DNA of 64,000 bases, from assembly GCA_030247675.1 (NCBI GenBank), contig JAOTRX010000010.1, positions 62,001 to 126,000 on the forward strand, given 5' to 3'. Shown here in pieces: positions 1-8,646 of the stretch (positions within the stretch are counted from its first letter, which is position 1; each line of letters starts with the position of its first letter). This DNA comes from Desulforhopalus sp. GTDB taxonomy: Bacteria > Desulfobacterota > Desulfobulbia > Desulfobulbales > Desulfocapsaceae. A model generated the notes under the pieces. It saw only the letters and a list, made by a program, of their open reading frames with translations, made no database searches and was not told the DNA's origin. The translations under genes were made by a program, and so were the position numbers.

Positions 1-1286
1 ACAAGATACTCCGGCACCTCTGGGTCCACTGATAGGTTAATTTTAACCTTCTGTGGGTTGACCGCAGTCTTAAAGGAGGCTATCAGGGTCTTCAGCATCT
101 CCCGGATTTTGAACTCCTCCGGGTTCATCTGCAGTTTGCCTGCCTCAATTTTCGAGTAGTCGAGAATATCGTTAATAATTGTCAGCAGGCTTTTCCCCGA
201 CTCCATGGCGGTTTTGACATAGTCTTGCTGTTCATCATCAAGTGCTGTTAATTTCAGGAGTTGCAGCATTCCCAGCACCCCATTCATCGGAGTGCGAACC
301 TCGTGGCTCATATGAGCAAGGAACTCCGATTTAGCCCTGCTCGCCGCAAAAGCCTGTTCTTTGGCGGCCTCAAGTTCTATCATGATCTTCTTCCTTGAGG
401 TTATGTCCCGAGTTACGCCAATGATGCCAGCAAATTGGTCGGAGTTTCCCGGCAGAGGTGTGGCGATGCTCTCCACCCATACACAATCGCCTTTGGCCGT
501 TTGTATCTTCGACTCCCAGTGTAGCGGCTGGTCTTCGCTGAGAGTAAGGAGTTGTGAGGTGTCAGCGATAAAAGGCGAAGTAAGGATTATATGCCGATGT
601 ATGGCGGCGACACCTTCTTCCAGCGGAAAGCTCAAGAGGTGGCTGAAAGATGGGCTCACATATTGAGGTTTTAGTTCATTATCGGTGGTCCAGATGATAT
701 CATGGACGTTGTTTGCCAGCAGCCGGTAAAGATTTTCGCTTTTCCGCAGGGCCTCTTCCGCCAATTTCCTTTCTGTGATATCTCTGGCGATGGCCATATA
801 CAGCTCTTTGCCGTCGATGGTCAGGCGGAGGGCGCTGATCTCAACCGGAAGCCGGGTGCCGTCTTTTTTCAGGTAGGTGGTCTCGAAGGTGGCGCTGCCC
901 TCTTTGCTCAGGCGGACAACAAGCTGGCTGTCATACTCTTCATTCTGGCCATCGCTGATGTCGAAAGGGGTCATAGCCAACAGTTCTTCGCGAGTGTACC
1001 CCAGCCTTTTGCAGGCGACGTTGTTGACATCGGAAAACAGCCCGTAGTTAGGACTGCCTTGATCCAAGGAGATGACAAACATCGCATCGTTGGCGTAGTT
1101 GAAGAGCTTGCGGTATTTATTGCGGCTGATGACCAGTTCCTCGCGCTGTTGCCCGCACAGAGAAAGGTGTTGGCGGGCGATCAGGACGGAGCGCGAGAGA
1201 TCCGCCATGCCTTCCTCGAGTTCGGCTATGCGTTTTTGTGCTTGTAGGAGTTGCAGTTGTAGCTCGGCAAAGGTCGGTGTGGACAT
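1..1286 (-). CDS. PAS-PAS sensor histidine kinase, 3' part outside window
   Basis: This is a cytosolic sensor kinase whose C-terminus lies beyond the window edge; 428 residues are visible. A short N-terminal coiled coil (about 1-45) is followed by two PAS domains (about 55-170 and 180-300), each ending in a PAC-like DITERK/DITSRK segment. A HisKA domain follows at about 315-390 with the phospho-acceptor histidine in AHMSHEVRTPMNG near residue 325. The visible part stops before the ATPase domain, so any receiver or HPt domain cannot be seen. No membrane segment is present, so it should sense an internal signal. The ATG at 1284-1286 is the first in-frame start before the coiled coil. It is transcribed divergently from the lipoprotein gene at 1611, with the three-unit repeat between them. 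Confidence 0.9.
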   Translation of the reverse strand, partial: MSTPTFAELQLQLLQAQKRIAELEEGMADLSRSVLIARQHLSLCGQQREELVISRNKYRKLFNYANDAMFVISLDQGSPNYGLFSDVNNVACKRLGYTREELLAMTPFDISDGQNEEYDSQLVVRLSKEGSATFETTYLKKDGTRLPVEISALRLTIDGKELYMAIARDITERKLAEEALRKSENLYRLLANNVHDIIWTTDNELKPQYVSPSFSHLLSFPLEEGVAAIHRHIILTSPFIADTSQLLTLSEDQPLHWESKIQTAKGDCVWVESIATPLPGNSDQFAGIIGVTRDITSRKKIMIELEAAKEQAFAASRAKSEFLAHMSHEVRTPMNGVLGMLQLLKLTALDDEQQDYVKTAMESGKSLLTIINDILDYSKIEAGKLQMNPEEFKIREMLKTLIASFKTAVNPQKVKINLSVDPEVPEYL

Positions 1287-1320
1287 AGTCAAAGTACTCG
1301 GCAAATGGGCGAGGAACTAA

Positions 1321-1479
1321 AGCTGAGTTGAGCAGGTACGCTCAAACAAAGCTTATGCCCTTGCGGTATAAAGCTGAGTCGAGCAACTTGTGCGCTCGAA
1401 CGAAACTTATGCCCTTGCGGTATAAAGCTGAGTCGAGCGGCTTGTACGCTCGAACGAAACTTTTGCCCTTGCGGTATAA
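1321..1479 (+). repeat. Two-hairpin 54-bp repeat, locus A (three tandem units)
   Basis: Three head-to-tail units run 1321-1371 (51 bp), 1372-1425 (54 bp) and 1426-1479 (54 bp). Each has a first stem around a GAGC/GCTC core and a second stem of the type TATGCC / GGTATA with a CTTGC loop. In unit 1 the first stem is TTGAGC/GCTCAA. In units 2 and 3 it is TCGAGC/GCTCGA, a paired T-A to C-G change that keeps the helix. Because 54 is a multiple of three, the array is open in several frames and gives spurious short reading frames. It lies 132 bp before the lipoprotein start. Confidence 0.9.
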
Positions 1480-1610
1480 AGAGCGCAAAGAGCGCTTAGG
1501 GTATCTGTATGTAATGATGATGTTACAGATTTGCAGGCAAAGAGTCAAATCGAAACCATAAAAGAACGGAATTCAACATTGTTGTGGTGAGAGGAAAGGG
1601 GTCTTCCACT

Positions 1611-2282
1611 ATGGGTAAGAATTTTCAGCTGGTTACACTGCTCCTGGTACTCTTAGTTGCAGCTTGCAGCAGATTGCCGTCTTATGGCCAGCCGCGTGGC
1701 GAGGTAAGTGACGGCATACTTCCTGCTCAGATTATTACCTACCGTACCCTGACCATTGGCGATTTTCGGGCCGTGGAACTTCCTGAAGACCTGCGAGACC
1801 ACGGGGAGCATCTTAATGCCCATACAACGGCCGCCATTCGCACTCGGCCCGGGGGAAGTATTGCCGTTACCTCGTTTGAAAGCGGAGGGAAAAAGCAGCT
1901 ATGCGGCCGGGCAGAAAACCTGGCTTTTGAGGCAGTGATGATTCCTGAAAGAAGCTGGTGGAGTCCGGCACTGTCCGAAGTGCAAGTTGGGTATGTGCTG
2001 CAGCACGAACAGGTACACTTTGCCTTAATGGAGATCGCAGCAAGGCAACTCAATCAGCGTGCGGCAAAGGAGCCCGAGCAGCTCTCCGGCTGTGCAGAAG
2101 ACTCAGAGGCCGCTGCCAATCGATTGTCAGCGGTTCTTGACCGGTGGTTAGCCGAGGCGGAGGAGAAAACCCTCCGGCTTCACAGCGATTTTGACGAGGC
2201 AACCTCGAATCGTTACGCTCCCCGGGAACAACAGCGGTGGTACGAGCGTGTTATGCGGGAGTTGGAATCGAAGCATCCGTAA
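1611..2282 (+). CDS. Putative lipoprotein with HExxH motif
   Basis: This 223-residue protein starts with a signal peptide ending in a lipobox (LLVAAC-S near residue 17), so it is probably a lipid-anchored envelope protein. The central region contains the sequence HEQVHF near residue 130, a match to the HExxH zinc-peptidase signature, followed by a helix rich in Ala and Glu. A DUF922-like or related metallopeptidase fold is possible but not established. The ATG at 1611 is preferred over the GTG at 1584 because it has the purine-rich sequence gagaggaaagggg upstream and places the signal peptide at the very N-terminus. The C-terminal third is charged and helical. Function and substrate are unknown. 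Confidence 0.7.
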   Translation: MGKNFQLVTLLLVLLVAACSRLPSYGQPRGEVSDGILPAQIITYRTLTIGDFRAVELPEDLRDHGEHLNAHTTAAIRTRPGGSIAVTSFESGGKKQLCGRAENLAFEAVMIPERSWWSPALSEVQVGYVLQHEQVHFALMEIAARQLNQRAAKEPEQLSGCAEDSEAAANRLSAVLDRWLAEAEEKTLRLHSDFDEATSNRYAPREQQRWYERVMRELESKHP

Positions 2283-2307
2283 GCCTTTTTCCGAGGAGAA
2301 GAATCGT

Positions 2308-3078
2308 TCAATCGAGGATTTGGCTGAGGAAAAGCTTCGTCCGGTCGTGTTGAGGGTGAGAGAAGAATTCTTCCGGGGTATTCTGTTCGAGGATTTCGCC
2401 GCCATCCATAAAGAGCACCCGGTGCGCGACACTTTTGGCAAAGCCCATTTCATGGCTGACAACGAGCATGGTCATGCCGTCCTGGGCAAGGCTGATCATA
2501 ACGTCCAGAACCTCTTTGACCATTTCTGGATCAAGGGCTGAGGTCGGTTCATCAAAGAGCATAACATTTGGTTTCATGCACAGGCTGCGGGCGATGGCCA
2601 CCCTCTGCTGCTGTCCTCCCGAGAGCTGATTGGGGAATTTTTTTGCCTGTTCGGCGATGCGGACCTTTTTCAGATAGTACATTGCTGTTTCTTCCGCCTC
2701 TTTTTTCGGCGTTTTGCGTACCCAGATCGGCCCAAGGGTGAGATTTTCGAGGATGGTCAGATGGGGAAAAAGGTTGAAGTGCTGGAAGACCATACCGACT
2801 TCAGTGCGAATCTTTTCGATATTTTTAAGATCGTTGGTCAGTTCGGTACCGTCGACGACGATGCGCCCCCGTTGGTGTTCTTCCAGGCGATTGATGCAGC
2901 GGATCAGCGTTGATTTTCCCGAGCCTGAGGGACCGCAGATGACGATACGCTCACCTCTTTGCACCGTCAGATTCACATCTTTCAGAACATGAAACTCACC
3001 GTACCACTTGTGCATGTTTTCAATGGCGATAATCGGGGTTTTGTCGATATTCTTCTGTTCTGGTGTTTGCGGATTCAT
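2308..3078 (-). CDS. aapP: Amino-acid ABC transporter ATP-binding protein
   Basis: This is the ATPase of a polar/general L-amino-acid importer, 256 residues from the ATG at 3078. Walker A is GPSGSGKST at about 49-57, the signature is LSGGQQQRVA, and Walker B is VMLFDEP followed by the H-loop VVSHEMGF. Sequence and order match AapP/GlnQ proteins. A TTG 36 bp upstream would add 12 residues, but the ATG has GGAAG at a proper distance. It is the last gene of a four-gene operon running aapJ, aapQ, aapM, aapP on the minus strand. It should dimerise on the cytoplasmic face of AapQM and power uptake. Substrate range cannot be read from the sequence. Confidence 0.93.
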   Translation of the reverse strand: MNPQTPEQKNIDKTPIIAIENMHKWYGEFHVLKDVNLTVQRGERIVICGPSGSGKSTLIRCINRLEEHQRGRIVVDGTELTNDLKNIEKIRTEVGMVFQHFNLFPHLTILENLTLGPIWVRKTPKKEAEETAMYYLKKVRIAEQAKKFPNQLSGGQQQRVAIARSLCMKPNVMLFDEPTSALDPEMVKEVLDVMISLAQDGMTMLVVSHEMGFAKSVAHRVLFMDGGEILEQNTPEEFFSHPQHDRTKLFLSQILD

Positions 3079-3147
3079 CTGTTTTCTTCCCGGTTTCTGA
3101 TCAGGGTTGATCAATTGGCTGTAAGTAATGGCTTAAGAACGCAACGG

Positions 3148-4242
3148 TTACAGATTGGTATCGAGTTCTCTTTCCAAGCGTCTGCTGTAGTTGGACATTG
3201 CCCAGCAGCAGATAAAGTATATAAGCCCGACAAAAAGATATGCCTCGGCGGAAAATCCCATCCATTTGGGGTCGGTGAGCGTGGTCTGGGTGGTCTTCAG
3301 GAGATCATAGAGGGCGATGATTACCACCAGCGAGGTATCTTTGAAGGCCGAAATGAGAATGCTCACCGATGGCGGAATGACGATTTTTAAGGCCTGGGGC
3401 AAGATGATCAGCCGCATGGTCTGGAAGTAATTCAGGCCGAGGGATTCCGCGGCCTCAAACTGGCCCTTGTTCATGCCCTGCAGACCGCCGCGGACAACCT
3501 CGGCGATATAGGCGGCAGTAAAGAGGATGATGGCAACCTGGGCCCGGAGGATTTTATTGAGTGTTACTCCTTCCGGCAGAAACAGCGGGAAAACCACCGA
3601 TGACATGAACAGCATACTGATGAGAGGCACCCCTCGGATCAGCTCGATATAGACGACACAGAAGGATTTGATAACCGGCATCTCCGATTGCCGCCCAAGA
3701 GCGAGAATGACGCCGAAGGGATAGGCCGCGGTAAGGCCGAAAACCGCCAGCAGCAAGGTGAGTGGCAGGCCGCCCCAGTTGTCGCTGTCAACGGCGGTAA
3801 GACCGAATAGACCGCCCTTCAGCAATATTCCCATGGAAAACAGGCCGATGAGCCATGCATAGGCAAGGGGCTTGCGCCAGTTGCCGCGGTTCTGACTGAA
3901 AAAGAGCAGTGCAATCAAAATCACCACTGCCAGCAACGGACGCCACTGCAGCTCGTGGGGATAAAAGCCGAAAAGGATAAAACGAATATTGGCGGTGATG
4001 ACCGACCAGCAGGCACCGCTTCCGGCCTTGCACTGATCGCTGCCGGCAAACCAGAAGCTGTCGATAAAGGCCCATTTAACGAAGGGCGGGATTGTCGACC
4101 AGAGCAGGTAGGCGACCGCCAAGGTGAGGATTGAGTTGAACCAGCCGTTAAAGAGGTTGGCCCGCATCCAGCCAATGACGCCAATGCTGGTAGCTGGTGG
4201 CCGGATGTAGTCGGCTGTTCTGCTGTGCGTGGTCTTTTCCAT
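3148..4242 (-). CDS. aapM: Amino-acid ABC transporter permease (AapM type)
   Basis: This 364-residue inner-membrane permease belongs to the His/Glu/Gln/Arg family. The coupling (EAA) motif reads EAAESLGLNYFQTMRLIILPQ in the C-terminal third, where it should contact the ATPase AapP. The protein is longer than GlnP-type permeases. It has an extra N-terminal region with several hydrophobic segments and a Trp/Cys-rich loop (about 60-90), which is typical of AapM. The start lies 8 bp after the aapQ stop, so the two are probably translated together. The ATG at 4242 lacks a strong ribosome-binding site, in keeping with coupling. No frame damage was seen. Confidence 0.92.
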   Translation of the reverse strand: MEKTTHSRTADYIRPPATSIGVIGWMRANLFNGWFNSILTLAVAYLLWSTIPPFVKWAFIDSFWFAGSDQCKAGSGACWSVITANIRFILFGFYPHELQWRPLLAVVILIALLFFSQNRGNWRKPLAYAWLIGLFSMGILLKGGLFGLTAVDSDNWGGLPLTLLLAVFGLTAAYPFGVILALGRQSEMPVIKSFCVVYIELIRGVPLISMLFMSSVVFPLFLPEGVTLNKILRAQVAIILFTAAYIAEVVRGGLQGMNKGQFEAAESLGLNYFQTMRLIILPQALKIVIPPSVSILISAFKDTSLVVIIALYDLLKTTQTTLTDPKWMGFSAEAYLFVGLIYFICCWAMSNYSRRLERELDTNL

Positions 4243-4250
4243 GGGCGCGT

Positions 4251-5423
4251 TTATCGTTCGACGATTGCAATTTTTTTGTTGTACCAGTTCATGATAGCCG
4301 ATGTTGTCAAACTGAAGGCCAGGTAGACGATCATAATCATAGCGACACCTTCGATGGCCTGACCGGTTTGGTTGATGGTGGTGCCGGCAACGGAGACAAA
4401 ATCCGGGTAGCCGATGGCCACCGCCAGGGAGCTGTTCTTGGTCAAGTTAAGCATCTGACTGGTCAGTGGGGGGACAATAACGCGCAGCGCCTGGGGGAGA
4501 ATAACCAGGTTGAGAACGTGCGCTGGCTTCAGGCCGATGGACATAGCCGCTTCCCGCTGGCCCTTACCGACTGACTGGATCCCCGCCCGAACGACCTCCG
4601 CGACGAAGGCCGAGGTGTAGAGTACCAACCCAAGGAGAAGGGCGGTAAACTCAGGGCTGATGCTGATTCCGCCCTGGAAGTTGAAGCCTGACATCTTTGG
4701 CACGTTCATTGCCGTGGGCGCACCGGCAAGGTACCAGGCGATCAGGGGGAGACCAATCAGCAGGGCAAGGGACACACGGACAAGAGGGAAAATCTCGCCG
4801 GTTGCCGCCTGACGTTTTGCCGCCCATTTGCGGATAATAAAAATCAACAGGCCCGCAAGGGCGAGGGCAGCCGCTGCGTATGCGTACGCTGGGTGTGCTT
4901 CGGGAATACCAAAAACCAAGCCCCGGTTGCACAGGAAGACTCCCGGTATAAAGTTGAGTGCCTGGCGCGGTCCCGGAAGAATCTCGTAAAAAAAGGCATA
5001 CCAAAAGAACAGCTGCAGAAGGATTGGAATGTCCTGAAGAACCTCGATGTAGATGGCCGACAGTTTGGCGAGCAGCCAGTTCGAAGACAACCTGGCGATA
5101 CCCAGAATGGTGCCGATGATGATGGTCAGAACGATGCCGATAAAAGAGACCAGCAGGGTATTTAAAAAACCGACAAAAAGGGCCCGGCCATAGGAGTCAG
5201 CGGCGGTATATTGAACGAGTTTTACACCGATTTCGAAGGAGGCCTCTTTGTGGAAGAAACCAAAGCCCGTGGCAATGTTTTGCCGGGCAAGGTTGGCCAG
5301 GGTGTTGTGTACCAGATAGTAGCTGAGGAGTCCGACACCAAGCAGGGTGATAATCTGATAAAGAATCGCCAGCTTGGCCGGATCACGCAGGAAGGGAATT
5401 TTCTCTGGTGCTGTTGTATCCAT
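4251..5423 (-). CDS. aapQ: Amino-acid ABC transporter permease (AapQ type)
   Basis: This is the partner permease of AapM, 390 residues from the ATG at 5423; a GTG two codons earlier is also possible. It has about eight hydrophobic segments. A long periplasmic loop (about 55-85) lies between the first two helices, as in AapQ homologues. The EAA motif reads EAAMSIGLKPAHVLNLVILPQ near residue 315. It lies between the binding-protein gene and aapM in the same operon, with 134 bp separating it from the binding-protein stop. Family and order support a general L-amino-acid importer rather than a strictly glutamine-specific one, but specificity is an inference. Confidence 0.92.
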   Translation of the reverse strand: MDTTAPEKIPFLRDPAKLAILYQIITLLGVGLLSYYLVHNTLANLARQNIATGFGFFHKEASFEIGVKLVQYTAADSYGRALFVGFLNTLLVSFIGIVLTIIIGTILGIARLSSNWLLAKLSAIYIEVLQDIPILLQLFFWYAFFYEILPGPRQALNFIPGVFLCNRGLVFGIPEAHPAYAYAAAALALAGLLIFIIRKWAAKRQAATGEIFPLVRVSLALLIGLPLIAWYLAGAPTAMNVPKMSGFNFQGGISISPEFTALLLGLVLYTSAFVAEVVRAGIQSVGKGQREAAMSIGLKPAHVLNLVILPQALRVIVPPLTSQMLNLTKNSSLAVAIGYPDFVSVAGTTINQTGQAIEGVAMIMIVYLAFSLTTSAIMNWYNKKIAIVER

Positions 5424-5557
5424 ATTCACCTGTGAATTCGACTATGCCCAGCCAAGGCCGGGCATAGTTGCTTGTGTACCATGGAAAATCCATCCTGTGA
5501 TTCTTAGAATGGATTTTCGTTAAGGTACGTATTCCCTTTGAGGGCTTGTTTATTTGT

Positions 5558-6577
5558 TTACTTGAAAGGTGGCGAGTACATCAGACCGCCATTTGTCCAC
5601 AGGGCATTCAGGCCTCGTTTCAGCATCAGTGTGGTGTTTTCGCCGACGTTTCTTTCAAAAACCTCGCCGTAGTTTCCAACCTGCTTGACGATGTTATAGG
5701 CCCATTTCTCGTCAAGTCCGAGTGCCTTGCCGTTGCCGGGGGTAACTCCGAGGAATCGTTGTACCTTTGGATCGGTGCTCTTCAGCATCTCATCGACGTT
5801 TTTCGAGGTAATACCGAGCTCTTCTGCCTCGATCATCGCCAATACTGAATAGTTGACGATATCTTTCCATTGATTGTCGCCATGGCGAACGGCCGGGGCG
5901 AGAGGCTCTTTGGAAATGACTTCCGGGAGGATTACATAGTCGCCGGGATTGGGCGCTACCGTGCGCATTCCTGCGAGCTGGGAGACATCAGAAGTCAGAC
6001 AATCACAGCGGCCGGCAAAGAAGGCCTTCGACAACTCAGCAGTGTTCTCGATGACCACTGGGTTCATCTTCATCTTATTGAGGCGAAAATAGTCGGCAAC
6101 ATTCTGCTCGGTGGTGGTGCCGGGGAGGACGCAAACGGAGGCCCCGTCCAGTTCCTTGGCATTTTTAATAGAGAGTTTTTTGGGAACCAGGAAACCTTGG
6201 CCATCGTAGTAGTTGGGCTGAGCAAAGTCCAGCCCGAGCTCGGTGTCTCTGGTAAGGGTCTGGGTGCCGTTGCGGGTCAGGACATCTATTTCACCGGATT
6301 GCAGTGCGGTAAACCGGGTTTTAGCACTGACAGTAGTGTATTTTACCTTCTCGGTATCACCAAAGATGGCGGCGGCAATGGCCTTGGCGGTGTCGACGTC
6401 GAGGCCTTTCCACACGCCTTTTTCGTCGGGCTTGCCGAAACCGAAAAGATCGCCGTTGACACCGGTCTGAACAAAGCCTTTGGCTTTGACATCGTCAAGG
6501 GTGCTGGCTACGGCTACGCTGGCGGTAAGACAAAACGCGGCAACCACTGCTGGAACAATTTTCTGAAAATGAACCAT
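5558..6577 (-). CDS. aapJ: Periplasmic amino-acid-binding protein
   Basis: This is the solute-binding component of the importer, 339 residues. The ATG at 6577 is chosen because aaggagg lies just upstream and it gives a clean signal peptide, cleaved after AVA at about residue 24. A start 72 bp further upstream would add a Cys/Pro-rich tail before the signal peptide and is unlikely. The mature protein has the SBP_bac_3 fold pattern, including GLDVDTAKAIAAAIFGD, an AQPNYYDGQGFLVPK strand and the ligand-contact region SGEIDVLTRNGTQTLTRD. It is the first gene of the operon, consistent with the need for excess binding protein. The substrate is probably acidic or polar amino acids. Confidence 0.93.
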   Translation of the reverse strand: MVHFQKIVPAVVAAFCLTASVAVASTLDDVKAKGFVQTGVNGDLFGFGKPDEKGVWKGLDVDTAKAIAAAIFGDTEKVKYTTVSAKTRFTALQSGEIDVLTRNGTQTLTRDTELGLDFAQPNYYDGQGFLVPKKLSIKNAKELDGASVCVLPGTTTEQNVADYFRLNKMKMNPVVIENTAELSKAFFAGRCDCLTSDVSQLAGMRTVAPNPGDYVILPEVISKEPLAPAVRHGDNQWKDIVNYSVLAMIEAEELGITSKNVDEMLKSTDPKVQRFLGVTPGNGKALGLDEKWAYNIVKQVGNYGEVFERNVGENTTLMLKRGLNALWTNGGLMYSPPFK

Positions 6578-6959
6578 GAAAACGCCTCCTTGTGAAGGTA
6601 AGTTAAAGAATTGCCGCCAAGGGGTGCTGCAGGCGGCAGAAGTTGACACTTCGCTCTGATACGGCCCACCTCATGTCCCGAAAATCCTTCATTGCTTTCC
6701 AGAAAAGGATTTCCAGGCGGCTGGCATGTCCCCGTTTATAGGGAGGTCCCTAGTCATGGGGCGAGATTCTATCGTTTGGAAGCATTCTTCCAAAAAAACG
6801 AAGCGTATGTCGTGGGGCAAGAATATCTGAATTCGATAATTTTATCAATCTGATCAAGGCGACTGCCGGTCGATTTTTTTAGGTTGGGCAAGAAAGTCAG
6901 GCATTGCCAACCGATTTCTTGGGGGCCATACAGATTTGCCTTAAATGTATAACTTTTGG
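6578..6959. other. Intergenic region upstream of aapJ
   Basis: This 382-bp gap holds no credible gene. It should carry the aap operon promoter on the minus strand. A perfect inverted repeat, TTTGGAAG-catt-CTTCCAAA, occupies 6775-6794, about 200 bp upstream of the aapJ start, and could be an operator or a hairpin. No convincing sigma-70 or sigma-54 promoter was found by eye. Confidence 0.4.
6775..6794. promoter_or_regulatory. Perfect 8-bp inverted repeat upstream of aapJ
   Basis: The arms TTTGGAAG and CTTCCAAA are separated by CATT. The flanking CG at 6773-6774 and ACG further right could extend it with a bulge. There is no T-run on the hairpin's 3' side for either strand that would make a standard terminator. 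An operator for the divergently read aap operon is one option; this is inference. Confidence 0.3.
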
Positions 6960-7571
6960 TTATTTAGCTGTGGGAGCAGGAAGAATTCCCTGTATCGCGA
7001 TCAGGTTGGCTCCCACCTCGTCCGGGGTGAAGTCGAGAAAACCGAACAGGTATTTTTCAAGATCGACGGTACGTTGAAAGTTCAAATGAATGAATTTTTC
7101 TTTCAGAGGATTACCCTGGCCATAGCGTTTGAGGATATAGTCAAGGCGACTGGATAAAGGCACGACCTGGTCGTGCAGTACCCGTTTGTCGGCATAAAAA
7201 ACCATCTCCTTGGCGGTAAAAACCCCGCCTTGGTAGAGGTCGACGGGAAAGTTTTTTAAAACTACATGCTCGGCGACGATCTCACTGATTTCCGGGTAGC
7301 CGAGCTCAAGGCATATCTGTTGGCCGACTTCCGCGTGATGACAGCCGGTTTTGATACACATGGTCTTGGCTATATCGTGGAGCAGGGCGCCGGCCATGGC
7401 CTCTTGCCGGTTGGGCAATGGGCCTGGGCATTTTCCGGCAGCAGCCAGGGCATCGATGAGGCTTGTCGCGACCTGGGCAACAAGAATCGAGTGGGCCCGA
7501 ATGTTGTCGAGCATCTCATATTCATCAAAGAGGCTGAGACATCTTGCGATGGAGGGAAGGGCTTTGCTCAT
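6960..7571 (-). CDS. HD-domain phosphohydrolase-like protein
   Basis: This 203-residue protein carries an HD domain. A histidine in RAHSILVAQ near residue 27 is followed by the HD pair in ALLHDIAKT near 65, then HHAEVGQQI near 80 and AEHV near 100. Together these supply the metal ligands of the family. Such proteins are phosphohydrolases acting on nucleotides or related esters; the substrate here is unknown. It directly follows hemE on the same strand, whose stop lies just upstream, so the two are cotranscribed. The start is ambiguous: TTG at 7586, GTG at 7580 or ATG at 7571. ATG is chosen because it leaves the HD fold intact. Confidence 0.75.
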   Translation of the reverse strand: MSKALPSIARCLSLFDEYEMLDNIRAHSILVAQVATSLIDALAAAGKCPGPLPNRQEAMAGALLHDIAKTMCIKTGCHHAEVGQQICLELGYPEISEIVAEHVVLKNFPVDLYQGGVFTAKEMVFYADKRVLHDQVVPLSSRLDYILKRYGQGNPLKEKFIHLNFQRTVDLEKYLFGFLDFTPDEVGANLIAIQGILPAPTAK

Positions 7572-7586
7572 TTTGTTCACCGGCAA

Positions 7587-8606
7587 TTAGCGGCTGCTGA
7601 GTTCATGAACCGCTTCGACGGCGATTTTTGCCTGCTCCGGTGGCGTGAATTGATGGATTCCGTGGCCGAGATTGAAGATATGGCCATGGGCATCCTTGGC
7701 GTCGTCCAGGAGCAGCTTGATCTTTTCCCGCAGCTGATCTTTCGGCAGAAGGAGGGCAAAGGGGTCAAGATTGCCCTGAACCGCTTTCTTGCCGACGATC
7801 TTAATGGCCGAACCGATTGGAATGCGCCAGTCGAGGCCGAGGACGTCGGCCCCGGAGGTGGCCGAAAGTTCGAGGAGTGTCGCGCCATTGTTGGCAAAGT
7901 AAATGAGGGGCACCTTGCAGGGTTGTAGTGCCGCGAGAATTTGTTTGACGTAGGGAAGGGCGAATTCGGCAAAATCGTCTGGGGCGAGGATCCCGGCCCA
8001 GCTGTCAAACAGCTGCAGGGCCTGGGCCCCGGCTCTCGCCTGGGCCTGCAGATAGGGGATGGTGCTGTCGGTGATTTTGGCCATGAGCCTGTGGAACAGC
8101 TGTGGTTCCTGGTACATCAGTTTTTTCGTTTCCCAAAACACCTTGGAGGAGCCGCCTTCGATCAGGTAGGTGGCGCAGGTAAAAGGGGCTCCGGCAAATC
8201 CGATGAGCGGCACCCGCAGTTCCTTGCGCAGTAAGCGGATGGTCTCCATGACAAAACCGGTCGCCTCGTCGGCATCGGGGACGGTGAGTCGGTCGAGGGC
8301 GGCCTGGTCACGAATGGTCGTGTGGAAAATCGGCCCCCGTCCCTCATGAAATTCAAGGGGTGCGCCCATCGCCTCCATGAGAATGAGGATATCGGAGAAG
8401 AGGATTGCCGCATCCATGCCGAGAATATCCACCGGTTGGAGGCTTACCTCAACACAGAGTTCGGGAGTTTTGCAGAGTTCGAGAAAGGAAACCTTGCCCC
8501 GAACCTTTTGGTATTCCGGGAGATATCGCCCCGCCTGGCGCATCATCCAGATGGGGGTGTAGGAGGTTTTTTCACCGCGGCATGCTTTGAGAAAGGTGTC
8601 GTTCAT
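7587..8606 (-). CDS. hemE: Uroporphyrinogen III decarboxylase
   Basis: This 339-residue enzyme converts uroporphyrinogen III to coproporphyrinogen III in the classical haem pathway. The N-terminal PIWMMRQAGRYLPEY near residue 20 contains the substrate-contacting arginines, and GFAGAPFTCATYLIEGG matches the family signature in the middle. Length is normal for HemE (about 340-355). It is preceded by an AhbD-like radical SAM gene (40 bp gap) and followed immediately by the HD gene, suggesting one transcript. Its presence next to an AhbD-like gene mixes a protoporphyrin-type enzyme with one of the siroheme-dependent route; see findings. Confidence 0.95.
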   Translation of the reverse strand: MNDTFLKACRGEKTSYTPIWMMRQAGRYLPEYQKVRGKVSFLELCKTPELCVEVSLQPVDILGMDAAILFSDILILMEAMGAPLEFHEGRGPIFHTTIRDQAALDRLTVPDADEATGFVMETIRLLRKELRVPLIGFAGAPFTCATYLIEGGSSKVFWETKKLMYQEPQLFHRLMAKITDSTIPYLQAQARAGAQALQLFDSWAGILAPDDFAEFALPYVKQILAALQPCKVPLIYFANNGATLLELSATSGADVLGLDWRIPIGSAIKIVGKKAVQGNLDPFALLLPKDQLREKIKLLLDDAKDAHGHIFNLGHGIHQFTPPEQAKIAVEAVHELSSR

Positions 8607-8646
8607 AGTGGGTTCTTGAGGTTCTCGTTCGGTAGGATGAATTATG

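Noticed and set aside
1321..1479. CRISPR-like array
   Set aside because: Units are joined head to tail with no unique spacers and no cas genes are nearby.
1328..1561. Open frame of 77 codons and its reverse (1342-1548)
   Set aside because: Both are produced by the 54-bp repeat, which is open in several frames; unit lengths vary, so no frame is conserved.
6661..6900. Sigma-54 promoter for the aap operon
   Set aside because: TGGCAT and TTGGCA-like sequences occur, but the GG-N10-GC spacing required for -24/-12 elements is not met.
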